DNA from: Anaerolineales bacterium
GTDB taxonomy: Bacteria > Chloroflexota > Anaerolineae > Anaerolineales > DRMV01
Direction of reading: 5' to 3'
DNA: 6,653 bases
Assembly: GCA_015491595.1 (NCBI GenBank)
Contig: WFVP01000075.1
Span: forward strand, 1 to 6,653
Shown here: positions 6,201-6,653 of the stretch, one piece after another
Position numbering within the stretch: position 1 is the stretch's first letter
Layout: each line of letters begins with the position of its first letter
Made by a program: the position numbers and the translations under genes
Notes under the pieces: model-generated
Database searches by the model: none
What the model saw: only the letters and a program-made list of their open reading frames with translations
Told to the model about the DNA's origin: nothing

Positions 6201-6653
6201 GTCAGCGACACGGGGAACAAACGGCTGCTGGTGTTCACCCCTGAAGGGGAGTTCGTGGAGCAGATTGGTGGCGGCGGGACGGGTCCCGGACAGTTCGACG
6301 AGCCTGTGGGTCTGGCGGTGGGGCCCGACGGGACGTTGTACGTGGCCGATACCTGGAACGCCCGCATCCAGGCCTTCCTGCCCCTGGGTCAGGGGTTGTA
6401 CGTTTTTTCCCACATGTGGGACGTGCCGGGTTGGGATGACGAGTACCTGGAGAACAAACCCTATTTGGCGGTGGACGCCCAGGGCCGCGTCTACGCTTCG
6501 GTGCCCATGCTCAACCGGGTGGCCGTGTTCTCCCCGCAAGGGGAATTGCTCTACTGGTGGGGTGAAGGGGACATGGGGCTGGTGAACGGTGTGGCCGTGG
6601 ATGCGATGGGAGGCGTTTGGGTGGTGGATGCCACCAACCATCAGCTGTGGTAC
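3240..6653 (+). CDS. Agl23/TIGR03663-type membrane glycosyltransferase fused to an NHL beta-propeller (3'-truncated by window)
   Basis: At least 1138 codons are open with no stop; the gene runs off the right edge. The N-terminal part (about residues 20-650) is a multi-pass GT-C-fold protein with many hydrophobic segments, the first at 23-43. Family features are the acidic pair Asp50-Glu51 in the first outer loop (SHDESLHTYF), MMHGPLQFH (72-80), YYSRYARNEAL (138-148), HFTAKETAFI (182-191) and AGEKMPWL (516-523). GT-C enzymes of this kind move sugars from polyprenyl-phosphate donors on the outer membrane face; donor and acceptor are unknown here. A Pro-rich loop lies near 250-275. After the last membrane segment (about 620-645) comes an extracytoplasmic region, then NHL-type blades from about residue 860: four clear ones with YVADTWNHRIQ-like cores near 870-905, 921-961, 964-1010 and 1013-1056, and two weaker ones near 1069-1107 and 1108-1138. 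Six blades would nearly complete a propeller, so the stop codon is probably close. Relatives usually lack this C-terminal addition, as far as I recall. Confidence 0.9.
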   Translation, partial: METPAPRFWTERRLWPNAPVTWGQVVFGLIIFLVVVSRLVNLGVRVQSHDESLHTYFSWLLYRGQGYQHTPMMHGPLQFHLMALSYFLFGDNDFTARLPHALAGILAVVFLWRWRRYLGPYGTLVAAFLMLISPFMLYYSRYARNEALVMLFGVVTWWALLRYLETRETRYLYWLTGATVLHFTAKETAFIYTAQALIFLALVALDEVSRMPWTRPRWKRTFLWLTALGLLALVLTLSLWAMTRTLWQAETQIIPAPEGAPEPTLEVPVEPSGFARPARVLMLFFGGLAGVSLAAALGALILGFTWARLRRLPSVGLILLLFSLVLPMLAPFPLRFMGISVGEYRPELLRQPLLYQVGGVVLVMTLLSIALGWLWDFRLWWRQAVLFWVVFTVLYTTVFTNGPGFISGLLGSLGYWLEQQGVRRGNQPWYYYLVVQIPIYEYLPFLAMLLAGLHQGLRRLARWMRPQATPPIQQGTLPLDILQEDGDAVPLPTSRSLAFAFLFFWSLTSIVAYTVAGEKMPWLTVHIALPMILLTGWWFQDIFEGLSWRDFWHRKGWVTFVAGLTFLLAAPQMGRALYFPAKPPFEDQTLAGLMATADFVTNLLIALVALAVFLATSRVWSWAVLWRWGAVAVFGVLAAFTWHTAYQATYVNYDQANEFLVYAHSAHGVRVVMNQIEAIAERLYDNKDAMPVAYDDAVSWPFSWYLRNYPQARYYAASPSRELREVPVVLAGVKNWTQVENFLGDDFYSFEYIRMVWPHEDIYRGLTWEKIRNALKDPAMRYALWRIWLHRDFTEYAKVTGKDLSLAKWTPADRMRMYVRKDVAARMWEFAVEGEVLLEPSPEDIYEGKERPLVPERVLGGLGTAPGLFQGPRDVALAPDGTLYVADTFNHRIQHLTPDGQVLHVWGNPSPQEMVETPLPGTFNEPWGIAVDAEGRVYVADTWNHRIQVFTPEGDFLREWGYFGQGEDPLSFWGPRDVVIDQEGYVIVSDTGNKRLLVFTPEGEFVEQIGGGGTGPGQFDEPVGLAVGPDGTLYVADTWNARIQAFLPLGQGLYVFSHMWDVPGWDDEYLENKPYLAVDAQGRVYASVPMLNRVAVFSPQGELLYWWGEGDMGLVNGVAVDAMGGVWVVDATNHQLWY
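5887..6354 (+). repeat. Three identical 18-bp copies inside the NHL blades
   Basis: TGTACGTGGCCGATACCT occurs at 5887-5904, 6049-6066 and 6337-6354, each encoding the YVADT strand of a blade. Flanking bases also match: the second and third copies continue with GGAAC, and the first and third share the preceding GACG-N-CACGT-like stretch with one difference. The third clear blade (near 6200) has diverged. Identity at synonymous positions suggests recent blade duplication or gene conversion, though shared codon preference in this GC-rich genome contributes. Confidence 0.8.

Noticed and set aside
3975..6641. Minus-strand open frame of 888 codons opposite the glycosyltransferase-propeller gene
   Set aside because: It is rich in His, Gln, Gly, Pro and Val with no recognisable domain, as expected from the complement of GC-rich codons. 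The plus strand here encodes clear family motifs with a strong Shine-Dalgarno.

Overview
The window looks like a piece of chromosome from a GC-rich bacterium, most likely a member of the Chloroflexota (Anaerolineae or a relative). This is an inference from the gene content: a membrane glycosyltransferase of the Agl23/TIGR03663 type, known mainly from archaea and Chloroflexota, and an AAA ATPase-R3H protein of the Ycf45/SpoIIIAA-like type. No rRNA, tRNA or marker gene is present to settle it.

Layout. Positions 1-19 resemble the 3' half of a CRISPR repeat cut by the window edge, so an array may lie to the left. Positions 77-1258 are a decayed IS4-type insertion sequence with imperfect terminal inverted repeats. 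Its minus-strand transposase (147-1160) can be followed almost from end to end only by changing frame several times and passing two stop codons. Positions 1259-1439 form a regulatory stretch: a 14-bp inverted repeat abutting the IS end, a possible promoter and a strong terminator-type hairpin placed before the next gene. Positions 1440-3098 (plus strand) encode a 552-residue ATPase with a C-terminal R3H domain. A good intrinsic terminator (3120-3155) and a probable promoter (3154-3182) separate it from the last gene.

From 3240 to the right edge (plus strand) runs one uninterrupted reading frame of at least 1138 codons. It encodes a multi-pass GT-C glycosyltransferase of the Agl23/TIGR03663 type, followed by an extracytoplasmic region and a C-terminal NHL-repeat beta-propeller. 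The gene continues past the window.

How the parts relate. The two intact genes point the same way, but a terminator and a new promoter lie between them, so they are probably separate transcription units with unrelated roles: an ATPase with a predicted nucleic-acid-binding domain, and surface glycosylation. The most interesting points are the transferase-propeller fusion with nearly identical DNA in three blades, the attenuator-like arrangement before the ATPase gene, and the possible CRISPR array end beside the dead insertion sequence. I see no clearly new defence or mobile system in the window itself.
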